From Comamonas koreensis (GTDB taxonomy: Bacteria > Pseudomonadota > Gammaproteobacteria > Burkholderiales > Burkholderiaceae_C), in the NCBI RefSeq assembly GCF_021026195.1, contig NZ_JAJNCT010000013.1, positions 1 to 35,888 on the forward strand: a stretch of DNA of 35,888 nucleotides, written 5' to 3'. A model generated the notes under the pieces. The model did not search any database, was not told where the DNA came from, and was given only the letters and a program-made list of their open reading frames with translations. The position numbers were made by a program, and so were the translations under genes. Below are positions 7,518-16,796 of this stretch, piece by piece. Within the stretch, counting starts at the first letter, position 1. Each line of letters opens with the position of its first letter.

Positions 7518-8063
7518 ATGCCCCTGGCCCGCTGCCTGATCCTCACCACCGCATTGCTGCTGGCCGCCTGCAGCCCGGCGCTGAACTGGCGTGTGGTGGC
7601 CCTGGCCGATGCGCCGCTGGACCTGATGCTGCCCTGCAAGCCCGACCGTGCCGTGCGCGATCTGGCCTGGGGCAGGCAGACCCTGGCCGTGTCGATGGTG
7701 GGCTGCCAGGCCGAGGGGGCGACCTATGCGCTGGCCCATGTGGCCCTGACGCGGCCGCAGGATGCAGCCACGGTGATGGCAGACTGGCAAAAGGCCTTGC
7801 ACCAGCAGCTGCAGTTGGCCGATGCCTGGCAGCCGCTGCCCGGGCAGGCCTTTGTCTTGCCCGGTACCCTGGAGCTGCCGCAGGCTCGCCAGCTGCAGTG
7901 GCAGGGCCGCAATGGCACGGGCCAGCCGGTGTATGCCAATGCGCGCTGGTTTGCACGCACGGAAGGGCAACAGGTGCGGGTGTACCAGGCCATGGTGCTG
8001 TCCCCTGCGCCGTTGGCGGACGGGGTGCTGCAGAGCTTTGTCAAAGGGCTGCAACTGCGCTAG
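7518..8063 (+). CDS. Uncharacterised lipoprotein
   Basis: The 181-aa product starts with a lipoprotein signal peptide: basic start MPLAR, a hydrophobic stretch to residue 15, and the lipobox LAAC with the lipidated cysteine at 18. Serine at +2 suggests outer-membrane sorting by the general rule. The mature part has two further cysteines (in LPCKPD and VGCQAE), possibly a disulfide, and many Trp and Gln residues. I do not recognise a named domain; similar conserved proteins probably occur in other Comamonadaceae. The gene lies divergent from the TlpA-like gene. Its ATG coincides with the predicted transcription start of the promoter at 7484-7511, and there is no ribosome-binding site, so it may be read from a leaderless message. 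Confidence 0.8.
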   Translation: MPLARCLILTTALLLAACSPALNWRVVALADAPLDLMLPCKPDRAVRDLAWGRQTLAVSMVGCQAEGATYALAHVALTRPQDAATVMADWQKALHQQLQLADAWQPLPGQAFVLPGTLELPQARQLQWQGRNGTGQPVYANARWFARTEGQQVRVYQAMVLSPAPLADGVLQSFVKGLQLR

Positions 8064-8211
8064 GGCTGGGGTGTAGCGGCCAGGGCGTTGGGCTAAGCAA
8101 CACTACCAATGTTGCAGTGCCGCAAAATAGCTACACTGGCATGGGATACGGGTGGCCCGGTATCGCCGCCAGTAAGACGCCTCTACACAGAACTTCTAGT
8201 ATTTTGATTTG

Positions 8212-8661
8212 ATGAGCAACCGGATATTGTTGATCGCCCATGCACCGCTGGCCCAGGCGCTAGCGCAATGCGCTGCGCATGTGTTCCCCGACAGCGGAGA
8301 GCACCTGATGGCGCTGGATGTGCCTGCCAGCGCCGACCCGGTGGCCTGCCTGCAGGAGGCGCAGGCCATGCTCGACAGCAGCCACAGCGGCCCGGTGTTG
8401 GTGCTGAGCGATGTGTTCGGTGCGACCCCGCATAATATTGCCCAGGAGTTGGCCAAGCGCCGTGCATCCACCCGGCTGGTGGCCGGTGTCAACCTGCCGA
8501 TGCTGCTGCGTGCGCTGTGCTATCGCCAAGAAGATCTGGACAGCCTCGTGGCCCGGGCCATTGCCGGGGGCAGCCAGGGCATCATGCAGGTGACGCAGAC
8601 CACGCCACAGAACCAAAATATCCGAGCACATGATCAAGACCGCAGTCACCATCAGCAATAA
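8212..8661 (+). CDS. PTS EIIA component, mannose/fructose type
   Basis: A 149-aa EIIA-Man domain protein. The phosphorylated histidine is His10 in ILLIAHAPLA, and LVLSDVFGATPHNIAQEL at about 63-80 matches the conserved second motif of the family (DLFGGTP in classic EIIA-Man). In betaproteobacteria this protein is usually part of an incomplete, regulatory PTS with HPr and enzyme I but no IIB/IIC permease, and that is what is seen here. I chose the ATG at 8212 over an adjacent TTG at 8209. The coding sequence runs 32 bp past the HPr start codon in another frame, so its last residues (QNIRAHDQDRSHHQQ) are dictated partly by that overlap. Confidence 0.92.
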   Translation: MSNRILLIAHAPLAQALAQCAAHVFPDSGEHLMALDVPASADPVACLQEAQAMLDSSHSGPVLVLSDVFGATPHNIAQELAKRRASTRLVAGVNLPMLLRALCYRQEDLDSLVARAIAGGSQGIMQVTQTTPQNQNIRAHDQDRSHHQQ

Positions 8662-8899
8662 ATTGGGCCTGCATGCCCGTGCGTCTGCCAAACTCACCAA
8701 GCTTGCCGGCAGCTTTGCCTGCGAGGTCTGGATTACGCGGGGCGAACGCCGCGTCAATGCCAAGAGCATTATGGGGGTGATGATGCTGGCCGCCGGCATC
8801 GGTACCGAAGTGACCATCGAGACCGATGGCGCCGATGAGCAGCAAGCAATGGACGCCTTGCTGGCCCTCATCAACGACAAGTTCGGCGAAGGCGAATAA
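8630..8899 (+). CDS. ptsH: Phosphocarrier protein HPr
   Basis: HPr (89 aa) receives phosphate from enzyme I on His15, seen in KLGLHARASAKL, and passes it to EIIA proteins. Ser46 is present in the NAKSIMGVMMLAAG motif, the site used by HPr kinase in organisms that have one; no kinase gene is in this window. In Ralstonia eutropha, mutants in the HPr and enzyme I genes are altered in polyhydroxybutyrate storage, so a role in carbon-storage control is plausible here but inferred. The start overlaps the EIIA gene by 32 bp, suggesting coupled translation. Enzyme I follows after 228 bp. Confidence 0.95.
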   Translation: MIKTAVTISNKLGLHARASAKLTKLAGSFACEVWITRGERRVNAKSIMGVMMLAAGIGTEVTIETDGADEQQAMDALLALINDKFGEGE

Positions 8900-9127
8900 G
8901 GCGCTGCCTGGCGTCTGCAGCGGTGCAGCCCGGGTCCGCTTGCTCCGTGTCTGGCAGTACGCTGCCTGCTGCTGTTGGCATGCGGCCCGCCTTGCAGGCA
9001 TGCACCGCCCTCGGCTTGAACACCCACCTTTCCCCGCGCTCTACCAGCCCCTTGCTTGTACAGTCTTCTGAGACAGGCGTATAAATCAGCTTGGCGCAGC
9101 AGCGCGCCAGCGAAGAGGAAGTTCCGC

Positions 9128-10888
9128 ATGACATTTGCCATCCATGGAATCGCAGTGGCCCGGGGGATTGCCATTGGCCGGGCAGTCATGGCAGCGTCCA
9201 GCCACCTGGAGGTCACCCATTACCTGATCGAGCCCGACCAGGTGGCGCGCGAGATCGAGCGCGTGCGCAAGGGACGGCTGGCGGTGATCGAAGAGTTGCA
9301 GCGCCTGCGCGGTGACCTGGGGGTGGATGCACCGCAGGAGCTGGAGCCGCTCTTGGATGTGCACCTGATGCTGGTGCAGGATGACATGCTTTCTTCAGGC
9401 GTGCGCCAGCTGATCAGCGAACGCCTCTACAACGCCGAATGGGCGCTGACCGCGCAGCTGGAGCTGCTCTGCCGCCAGTTCGACGAGATGGACGACGAGT
9501 ACCTGCGCGAGCGCAAGGGCGACCTGGAGCAGGTGGTGGAGCGGGTGCTGCGCCATATGCGCGGTGTCTCCAGCCCGGTAGCTGCGCCGGTCAGTACGCC
9601 GTTGGGCGTGCAGGAGGGTCAGCACGACTGGGTGGCCGATGAGCGCGATGCACCGATGGTGCTGATCGCCAATGACCTCTCGCCCGCCGACATGCTGCAG
9701 TTCAAACAAAGCGTGTTTGCCGGCTTTGTCACGGCGGTGGGCGGCAAGACCAGCCACACCGCCATCGTTGCGCGCAGCATGGACATTCCGGCCGTCGTGG
9801 GTGCTCGCACGGCCAGCCAGCTCATCCGCGCCGATGACTGGGTCATCATCGACGGCGATGCCGGCGAGGTGATTGTCGACCCCTCGCCGATCCTGCTGGA
9901 GGAGTACCGCTTCAAGCAGCGCCAGATGCGGCTGGAGCGCGAGCGCCTCTCGCGCCTGCGCGATACGCCGTCCATCACCATCGATGGCGAGCGCGTCGAG
10001 CTGCTGGCCAATATCGAGCAACCCGGCGATGGCCCGGGGGCGGTGAAGGCCGGCGCCGTGGGTGTAGGGCTGTTCCGAACCGAGTTTCTCTTCATGGGGC
10101 GGGGCGGTAAGGTACCCGATGAGGAAGAGCAGTACCGCGCCTACCGCGAAGCGCTGGAAGGCATGCAGGGCATGCCGGTCACCATCCGCACCCTGGACGT
10201 GGGGGCCGACAAGCCGCTGGACAAGGCCCAGCCCAAGGACTACTACCTCAACCCCGCGCTGGGCTTGCGCGCCATCCGCTTCAGCCTGGCCGACCCGGAC
10301 ATGTTCCGCACCCAGCTGCGCGCCATCTTGCGCGCAGCAGCCCATGGCCCGGTGCAATTGCTGTTCCCGATGCTGGCCCATGTGAGCGAGATCAAGCAGA
10401 CCCTGGCGCTGGTCGAGCAGGCCTCGCAGGAGCTGCGCGAGCGCAATGTGCCCCAGGGCCTGGTCAAGCTGGGCGCGATGATCGAGATCCCGGCTGCTGC
10501 GCTGATGGTGCGCACCTTCTTGAAATACTTCGACTTCCTCTCGATCGGCACCAATGACCTGATCCAGTACACCTTGGCCATCGACCGGGCCGACGAGGCG
10601 GTGTCGCAGCTCTACGATCCCTTCCATCCCGCCGTGCTGCGCCTGGTGGCCGAGGTCATCCAGGCGGCCAATGCCGCTGGCAAGGATGTCTGCGTCTGCG
10701 GCGAAATGGCCGGCGACACCGCCATGACCCGTTTGCTGCTGGGCCTGGGCCTGCGCAGTTTTTCGATGCAGCCCGCGCAGATTCTCGCCATCAAGCAGCA
10801 GGTGCTGCGGGCCGACACGCGGCGCCTGGTGGGCTGGGCCCAGCAGGTGGTGGATGCCGAGAACCCGGCGGATCTGTTGGAGAACTAA
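9128..10888 (+). CDS. ptsI: Phosphoenolpyruvate-protein phosphotransferase (enzyme I)
   Basis: Enzyme I (586 aa; about 575 in E. coli) takes phosphate from phosphoenolpyruvate and gives it to HPr. The phospho-histidine is His210 in GGKTSHTAIVARS. The PEP-binding barrel shows GLFRTEFLFMGR, TIRTLDVGADKPL, LSIGTNDLIQY and the active-site cysteine at about 524 in VCVCGEMAGD. The ATG at 9128 follows GAGGAAG and begins the family-typical FAIHGIAVARGIAIG; an upstream in-frame start at 9056 would add residues foreign to the family. With EIIA-Man and HPr it forms a complete phosphorelay, but no permease genes are near. The gene ends 14 bp from the convergent glxA-like gene. Confidence 0.96.
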   Translation: MTFAIHGIAVARGIAIGRAVMAASSHLEVTHYLIEPDQVAREIERVRKGRLAVIEELQRLRGDLGVDAPQELEPLLDVHLMLVQDDMLSSGVRQLISERLYNAEWALTAQLELLCRQFDEMDDEYLRERKGDLEQVVERVLRHMRGVSSPVAAPVSTPLGVQEGQHDWVADERDAPMVLIANDLSPADMLQFKQSVFAGFVTAVGGKTSHTAIVARSMDIPAVVGARTASQLIRADDWVIIDGDAGEVIVDPSPILLEEYRFKQRQMRLERERLSRLRDTPSITIDGERVELLANIEQPGDGPGAVKAGAVGVGLFRTEFLFMGRGGKVPDEEEQYRAYREALEGMQGMPVTIRTLDVGADKPLDKAQPKDYYLNPALGLRAIRFSLADPDMFRTQLRAILRAAAHGPVQLLFPMLAHVSEIKQTLALVEQASQELRERNVPQGLVKLGAMIEIPAAALMVRTFLKYFDFLSIGTNDLIQYTLAIDRADEAVSQLYDPFHPAVLRLVAEVIQAANAAGKDVCVCGEMAGDTAMTRLLLGLGLRSFSMQPAQILAIKQQVLRADTRRLVGWAQQVVDAENPADLLEN

Positions 10889-10902
10889 AGCCTTCGCGGG
10901 GC

Positions 10903-11895
10903 TTACTCTGCCGGCGTGCGAAAGCGGCTGCGGTACTGGCCCGGTGTGGTACCCAGCTGGCGGCGAAAAGCGCGGTGCAGGGTATCGGTGGTGTTGAAGC
11001 CGCAGGTCTCGGCCACCTGATCCAACGAGGCATCGGTGGCCTCCAGCTGCTGGCGGGCTGCCTCCACCCGCGCGGCTTCCAGATAAGCCGCCGGCGTCAT
11101 GCCCAGCTCGGTCTTGAAGATGCGGGCCAGCTGCCGGTCGCTCACATGCATCTGTTCAGCCAGGTCAGCCATCGACAGTGGTTGGCCCAGGTTCTGCGCG
11201 ATGTACTGGCGCAGGTCCTCCATCCGGCGGGTGCTCGACAGTGGCTCCAGCATGACGCTGAACTGGCTTTGGCCGCCGGTGCGTTTCAGAAACATCACCA
11301 GCTGGCGGGCCACACGCATCGCCAAGGTATTGCCAAAATCCTCCGCCACCAGGGCCAGCGCCAGGTCCAGGCAGGTGGTCAGGCCGGCCCCGGTCCAGAT
11401 GCGGCCCTGTTGGATGTAGATGCGGTCGGCATCGACACGGATATCAGGATGGTCCTGGGCCAGTTGGGCGGCGGTGGACCAGTGTGTGGTGGCCTGCTTG
11501 CCTTCCAGCAGGCCGGCGGCCGCCAGGATATGCGCGCCCACACAGACCGAGGCCACGCGCCGGGACTGGTCAGACAAGGTCTGCACCCACTGCACCACGG
11601 CCGGATCGGCGAGCGCCTGCACGCGGCCCTTGGCATCCATCTCGACGGAGCCCGGCACGATCAAGGTATCAATCGCCTGGTGCTGCAGGCTGTCCAGGCG
11701 AATGTCGGGCAGCACGCGCACGCCGGCGGCCGTGGTCACCGGCTCCAGCGTCTCGGCCGCCAGCAGCACCTGGTAGCCGCAGGGCTCGTCCATCTCGCGC
11801 TGCAGCAGCGCAAACACCTCGGGTGGGCCGGTGATGTCGAGCAGGTCAACCCGGTCAAACAACACGATCACGATCAGGCGTTCTGGGTGCGGCAT
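10903..11895 (-). CDS. GlxA-family AraC-type transcriptional regulator
   Basis: This 330-aa protein joins an N-terminal DJ-1/PfpI (class I glutamine amidotransferase-like) domain, about residues 5-195, to a C-terminal AraC/XylS DNA-binding domain, about 225-325. In the first, Cys118 lies in the nucleophile-elbow motif ASVCVGAHILAAAGLLEG with His138 in TTHWS. In the second, MADLAEQMHVSDRQLARIFK and LDQVAETCGFNTTDTLHRAFRRQLG are the two helix-turn-helix units. Members regulate amine, arginine or carnitine catabolism (for example GbdR, ArgR, CdhR in Pseudomonas). It is divergent from a cysteine hydrolase gene with 134 bp between start codons, suggesting it controls that gene; the inducer is unknown. 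Confidence 0.92.
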   Translation of the reverse strand: MPHPERLIVIVLFDRVDLLDITGPPEVFALLQREMDEPCGYQVLLAAETLEPVTTAAGVRVLPDIRLDSLQHQAIDTLIVPGSVEMDAKGRVQALADPAVVQWVQTLSDQSRRVASVCVGAHILAAAGLLEGKQATTHWSTAAQLAQDHPDIRVDADRIYIQQGRIWTGAGLTTCLDLALALVAEDFGNTLAMRVARQLVMFLKRTGGQSQFSVMLEPLSSTRRMEDLRQYIAQNLGQPLSMADLAEQMHVSDRQLARIFKTELGMTPAAYLEAARVEAARQQLEATDASLDQVAETCGFNTTDTLHRAFRRQLGTTPGQYRSRFRTPAE

Positions 11896-11943
11896 GCGGT
11901 CTTTCGTTCAAGGCGGGTGTCGGTTTCTGCGGCTAAGACGGCA

Positions 11944-11972
11944 TTGTCGGCAGCGGAGGCTGTCCCTAAGAT
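11944..11972 (+). promoter_or_regulatory. Candidate sigma-70 promoter of the cysteine hydrolase gene
   Basis: TTGTCG (11944-11949) and TAAGAT (11967-11972), each 4/6 to consensus, are separated by an optimal 17 bp in the gap shared with the divergent GlxA-type regulator. Transcription would start near 11979, leaving a 51-base leader to the ATG at 12030. Confidence 0.45.
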
Positions 11973-12029
11973 GCATCCATGTCGCCACCACTGCGGGTGG
12001 CTGTAACCCATCCCTACAAGGCAATCACG

Positions 12030-12620
12030 ATGCATACCAGCACTTTACGCGAACTCAACCAACTGGACGCCAAGCCCGCCGTCCTGGCCCAGTCAACCCT
12101 GATTCTGGTGGATTACCAGAACACCTACACCCGTGGCGTGATGGCGCTCGAAGGTTGGGAAGCCGCGCTGGACGCCGCATCCCGCCTGCTGGCCCAGGCC
12201 CGCGCGGCCGGCGCCAAGGTGATCCATGTGATGCACGATGGCGGCGAGGGCTCGCCTTATGACATCCGCGCCGAGATCGGCCAGATCCATGCCAGCGTGG
12301 CACCGCTGGCGGGTGAGCCCGTCGTCGTCAAGACGGCCCCCAACTCCTTCCACAACACCGACCTGGCCCAGCATGTGGATGCGGCAGGCAACGAGCAGCT
12401 GGTGATCATCGGCTTCATGAGCCATATGTGCGTCACCTTCACCGCCGAAGGCGCCTTCCTGCGCGGCAAGCGTGCCACCGTGGTCGCCAACGCCTGCGCC
12501 ACCCGTCCGCTGCAATCCGCTGCCGGTGCGGTCTCTGCCGCGCAGCTGCACCAAAGCGCGATGGCCACCATTGGTGACCTGTATGCGGTGGTGGTGGGCA
12601 GCAGCGCAGCGTTGGGTTGA
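12030..12620 (+). CDS. Isochorismatase-like cysteine hydrolase
   Basis: A 196-aa member of the isochorismatase/nicotinamidase superfamily. The catalytic triad is visible: Asp28 (LILVDYQN), Lys101 (VVVKTAPNSF) and Cys134 (FMSHMCVTFTAEGAF). These enzymes hydrolyse amides such as nicotinamide, carbamoyl compounds or isochorismate; there is no clear sign which substrate is used. I chose the ATG at 12030, with AAGG about 10 bases upstream; an in-frame ATG at 11979 would coincide with the predicted transcription start and add 17 residues not expected in the family. The neighbouring divergent GlxA-type regulator is a common partner for such hydrolases. Confidence 0.9.
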   Translation: MHTSTLRELNQLDAKPAVLAQSTLILVDYQNTYTRGVMALEGWEAALDAASRLLAQARAAGAKVIHVMHDGGEGSPYDIRAEIGQIHASVAPLAGEPVVVKTAPNSFHNTDLAQHVDAAGNEQLVIIGFMSHMCVTFTAEGAFLRGKRATVVANACATRPLQSAAGAVSAAQLHQSAMATIGDLYAVVVGSSAALG

Positions 12621-12636
12621 GGCAGCGGCCCGCATG

Positions 12637-12669
12637 CAAAAAGGCTGCCTACGAGGCAGCCTTTTTGCT
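12637..12669. terminator. Bidirectional intrinsic terminator
   Basis: GCAAAAAGGCTGCC (12637-12650) and GGCAGCCTTTTTGC (12656-12669) form a 14-bp perfect stem with a 5-base loop. It has T-runs on both strands and lies between the convergent cysteine hydrolase and lipA genes, so it can serve both. Confidence 0.9.
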
Positions 12670-12686
12670 GTGGCGAACACCGCGCC

Positions 12687-13667
12687 TTAAACGCCCGCAG
12701 CGTGGGCCTGCTGGTCAGCGTGGTAGCTGGAGCGTACCATCGCACCCACGGCGGCGTGGGTGAAGCCCATCTTGTAGGCCTCTTCTTCAAACATCTTGAA
12801 GGTGTCAGGGTGCACATAGCGGCGCACCGGCAAGTGGCTGTTCGACGGAGCCAGGTACTGGCCAATCGTCAGCATGTCGATGTTGTGGGCACGCATGTCG
12901 CGCATCACCTGCAGGATTTCCTCGTCCGTCTCGCCCAGGCCCACCATGATGCCGCTCTTGGTCGGCACCGTAGGGTGCAGTTCCTTGAACTTCTTGAGCA
13001 GGTTCAGGCTGAACTGGTAGTCGGAGCCGGGGCGCGCTTCCTTGTACAGGCGCGGCGCGGTTTCTAGGTTGTGGTTCATCACATCGGGCGGAGCGGCCTT
13101 CAGGATTTCCAGCGCGCGGTCATCGCGGCCGCGGAAGTCGGGCACCAGGATTTCGATCTGGGTCGTGGGCGAGAGCTCGCGGATGTTCTTGATGCACTCG
13201 ACAAAGTGGCCCGAGCCACCGTCGCGCAGGTCATCGCGGTCCACGCTGGTGATCACCACATACTTGAGGCGCAGCGCGGCAATGGTGCGTGCCAGGTTCA
13301 GCGGCTCGTTCATGTCCAGCGGGTCGGGGCGGCCATGGCCCACGTCGCAGAACGGGCAGCGGCGCGTGCACTTGTCGCCCATGATCATGAAAGTGGCCGT
13401 GCCCTTGCCGAAGCACTCGCCGATGTTGGGGCAGCTGGCCTCTTCACAGACGGTGTGCAGATTGTTCTGGCGCAGGATGTCCTTGATCTCGTAGAAGCGG
13501 GTCGTGGGGCTGCCGGCCTTGACGCGGATCCAATCGGGCTTTTTCAGCACCTCGGCTTGCTGGACCTTCACGGGGATGCGCGCCAGTTTGGCGGCCGCCT
13601 TTTGCTTGGCCAGCGGGTTGTAGGTGGCAGCGGACTGTGCTTCGCGCACGACTTCATTGGTGCTCAT
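12687..13667 (-). CDS. lipA: Lipoyl synthase
   Basis: LipA (326 aa) is a radical SAM enzyme that inserts two sulfurs into protein-bound octanoyl groups. The auxiliary iron-sulfur cluster ligands are Cys74, Cys79 and Cys85 ([12 protein letters not shown]); the radical SAM cluster ligands are Cys100, Cys104 and Cys107 (CTRRCPFC). The C-terminal VRSSYHAD holds the conserved serine that ligates the auxiliary cluster. I chose the ATG at 13667 (MSTNEVV); an upstream in-frame start at 13715 adds 16 residues of unlikely sequence. It follows lipB on the same strand after 141 bp. Confidence 0.95.
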   Translation of the reverse strand: MSTNEVVREAQSAATYNPLAKQKAAAKLARIPVKVQQAEVLKKPDWIRVKAGSPTTRFYEIKDILRQNNLHTVCEEASCPNIGECFGKGTATFMIMGDKCTRRCPFCDVGHGRPDPLDMNEPLNLARTIAALRLKYVVITSVDRDDLRDGGSGHFVECIKNIRELSPTTQIEILVPDFRGRDDRALEILKAAPPDVMNHNLETAPRLYKEARPGSDYQFSLNLLKKFKELHPTVPTKSGIMVGLGETDEEILQVMRDMRAHNIDMLTIGQYLAPSNSHLPVRRYVHPDTFKMFEEEAYKMGFTHAAVGAMVRSSYHADQQAHAAGV

Positions 13668-13725
13668 GTTGCTCACTTTAGTTGTTTCACCGCGTTCTGT
13701 GCGACAGGCACGCACAAAACCGGAG

Positions 13726-13754
13726 GGGCCGTAGGCTCTGAGCAGGTACGGCCC
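13726..13754 (-). other. Hairpin between lipB and lipA
   Basis: GGGCCGTA (13726-13733) and TACGGCCC (13747-13754) form a perfect 8-bp stem around a 13-base loop in the 141-bp lipB-lipA gap. On the minus strand it is followed by a short T4 stretch a few bases later, so it could be a weak terminator or attenuator. Function is not shown. Confidence 0.45.
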
Positions 13755-13808
13755 GAGGCTGCTGCGCCGCCCCTTAGTGGGGAATAGGGCATGCGCTGCG
13801 GCACCAGG

Positions 13809-14513
13809 TTATGCAGAACCGGCAGGCGCCAAGCGGGCGGAAAGCTCTTGCGCCAAGGTCTTGGCCACATCCTCCCAGTCGGCGTTAACCCCGATTGTAG
13901 AAAGATCGACGGTTTGCAGCCCGGCATAACCGCAAGGGTTGATGCGGTGGTAGGGTTCCAGGTCCATCTTTACATTCAGGGCCACGCCATGGTAGCTGCA
14001 GTGCCGGCTGATCTTGATGCCCAGGGCAGCGATCTTGCCAAGGCCTTCAAATACCGGCTCGGGTGCAGGGCTGCCGGCATCGCGCTGCACCGGGCGCTGG
14101 GCCAGCATTGCGTGGGAGAACGGGTCGTCCAGGCGCACATAGATGCCCGGCGCGCCGGCCACGCGGTGGCCGGTCACTCCAAAGGCGGCCAGGGTGCGTA
14201 TTACGGCTTCCTCAATGCGGAACACATACTCCTTGACGAAGTAGCCCGCGCGCTGCAGATCAATCAGAGGGTAAGCGACCACTTGCCCCGGACCGTGGTA
14301 AGTGACTTGGCCGCCCCGGTTGGTCTGTACCACTGGGATGTCGCCTGTATGCAACAAATGGCTGGGCAGGCCGGCAATGCCCTGCGTGAAAGTGGCCGCA
14401 TGCTCACAAATCCACAGCTCATCGGGTGTTTGCGCGGAGCGCTGGGCGGTGAATTGCTGCATGGCTTGCAGCGTGGGCGCGTAATCGGCCTGGCCAAGAA
14501 AGCGGGTTTGCAT
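13809..14513 (-). CDS. lipB: Octanoyl-[acyl carrier protein]:protein octanoyltransferase
   Basis: LipB moves the octanoyl group from acyl carrier protein to lipoyl domains, the first step of lipoate synthesis. [12 protein letters not shown] at about 67-77 is the family signature. The catalytic lysine is Lys160 ([10 protein letters not shown]) and the catalytic cysteine Cys194 (INPCGYAG), 34 residues apart as in E. coli. About 25 extra residues (from DDPFSHAM to PEPVF) lie before the lysine, an insertion also seen in other betaproteobacteria. I chose the ATG at 14513 (234 aa); a GTG at 14549 would add 12 residues, and neither has a clear ribosome-binding site. Downstream of the DUF493 gene and upstream of lipA. 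Confidence 0.93.
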   Translation of the reverse strand: MQTRFLGQADYAPTLQAMQQFTAQRSAQTPDELWICEHAATFTQGIAGLPSHLLHTGDIPVVQTNRGGQVTYHGPGQVVAYPLIDLQRAGYFVKEYVFRIEEAVIRTLAAFGVTGHRVAGAPGIYVRLDDPFSHAMLAQRPVQRDAGSPAPEPVFEGLGKIAALGIKISRHCSYHGVALNVKMDLEPYHRINPCGYAGLQTVDLSTIGVNADWEDVAKTLAQELSARLAPAGSA

Positions 14514-14570
14514 GGCAAAAAGCGGCCACCAAGGGCCGTCAAGGTTCACAAAGGTGACAACAAGGCCCGC

Positions 14571-14882
14571 TTACAGTACGACCTTGACCATGGGGCTGGA
14601 GGTGAGCGCCCGGTAGAGGTTGTCCAGCTGTTCGCGGCTGGTAGCCGTCACGGTGATCGTGACGCCCAGGTACTTGTCGCCGCTGCTGGGGCGCAGCTCC
14701 ACAGAGCTGGCATCGAAGAAGGGGTCGTGTTCCTTGGCGATGGCGGTGACCGCATGGACAAAGCCGTCCTGGTTGAGACCCATCACTTTAATCGGGAAGT
14801 CTGAGGGGTATTCGATCAGGGAATCTTTGCGGGGATCGGCGCCGGAATCGACAGGGTCAACAGGAGGTGTAGTGGTGGTCAT
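14571..14882 (-). CDS. YbeD-like DUF493 family protein
   Basis: A 103-aa protein of the DUF493 (UPF0250, YbeD) family. Conserved features are LIEYPSDFPIKVMG in the N-terminal half, FDASSVELRPSSGDKYLGVTI in the middle and LYRALTSSPMVKVVL at the end, an ACT-like fold in solved members. Function is unknown; in E. coli ybeD also sits directly upstream of lipB, and the same order is kept here, with 57 bp between this stop and the lipB ATG. The open frame extends upstream to 15005, but the ATG at 14882 best fits family length. The ribosome-binding site is poor. Confidence 0.88.
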   Translation of the reverse strand: MTTTTPPVDPVDSGADPRKDSLIEYPSDFPIKVMGLNQDGFVHAVTAIAKEHDPFFDASSVELRPSSGDKYLGVTITVTATSREQLDNLYRALTSSPMVKVVL

Positions 14883-15054
14883 TTTGCTATTAAAACAGAA
14901 GCTTGCAAGTGATGTTCCATCAGTCGATAAGCCATCTTCCTGGTGTGGAATTTGTCGGATGCAACCGACGTGAAAAGGGGTGCAATGGGGGCTTGTGTGC
15001 CGCAAAAAAACAGACGCGCAACAAAACGCTTCCCGTTTGCAACGGGTTTATCCT

Positions 15055-15060
15055 TATAAT
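15055..15060 (+). promoter_or_regulatory. -10 element upstream of the atp operon
   Basis: A perfect TATAAT stands 41 bp before the atpI start codon. No good -35 hexamer exists at 16-18 bp; TTCCCG at 15030-15035 would need a 19-bp spacer and TTGCAA at 15037 only 12. A start near 15067 is likely, with the -35 either weak or assisted. Confidence 0.5.
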
Positions 15061-15101
15061 CGCAGGCTTTGGCTAGGTTGTTCTGCCCGGGAGCCAACAC
15101 T

Positions 15102-15575
15102 ATGACAACAAATGCTCCACAAGAAGAACATGTGGCTGAAGAGCCGGACTTCAAGCCCCTGACTGCGCAAGAAGCAGCAGAGTGGCGCCAGCGCCATCCG
15201 CCGGTATCGGTGGTGCGTGTGGTGAAGTGGCAGCTGGTCGTCGGGGTGGTGCTCACAGTATTGGTGGGTCTGGTGACGCAGCGGGCCGGATGGATGTGGT
15301 CGGTGGCATACGGTGCGGCGGCGGTGGTGATTCCTGCTGCCTTTTTTGCACGTGGGTTGCGGCTGCATCTGGGGGCTGGGCAAGAGAATCTTGCGATGGT
15401 CCGGTTCTTTGGTTTGGAGATCGCAAAATTGGTTTTGACCGTGGTGCTGCTTCTGCTGGCGCCGCTGGTCGTGCCGGGACTCAACTGGTTGGCGCTGGTG
15501 TTGGGTCTGGTTGTAGTGATGAAGACGTACTGGTTGGCGCTTTGGCTGCTGACCAGATCTGCAAAAATTTTGTAA
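15102..15575 (+). CDS. atpI: ATP synthase subunit I
   Basis: AtpI (157 aa) is the small membrane protein coded first in many atp operons; it helps assemble the c ring or stabilise the complex and is not essential in E. coli. The sequence has a charged N-terminus of about 45 residues, then four predicted membrane helices (near 46-64, 68-88, 105-127 and 130-150). The FFARGLRL and FFGLEIAKLVLTVVLL segments resemble AtpI of proteobacteria. GGAG is 8 bases upstream of the ATG at 15102; an earlier in-frame TTG at 15069 is less likely. It leads the atpIBEFHAGDC operon. Confidence 0.88.
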   Translation: MTTNAPQEEHVAEEPDFKPLTAQEAAEWRQRHPPVSVVRVVKWQLVVGVVLTVLVGLVTQRAGWMWSVAYGAAAVVIPAAFFARGLRLHLGAGQENLAMVRFFGLEIAKLVLTVVLLLLAPLVVPGLNWLALVLGLVVVMKTYWLALWLLTRSAKIL

Positions 15576-15595
15576 TTGAGAAGAAGAGTTGTCCG

Positions 15596-16761
<1,166 letters not shown>

Positions 16762-16796
16762 GCTCCGATCAACGCCGTAGATAGAAAGGTGTTGCC

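Noticed and set aside
8097..8115. GCAACA/TGTTGC inverted repeat between the lipoprotein and EIIA genes as a terminator.
   Set aside because: The stem is only six pairs and no T-run follows.
10889..10910. AAGCC/GGCTT hairpin after ptsI as a terminator.
   Set aside because: Five-bp stem overlapping the end of the converging regulator gene, with no T-run.
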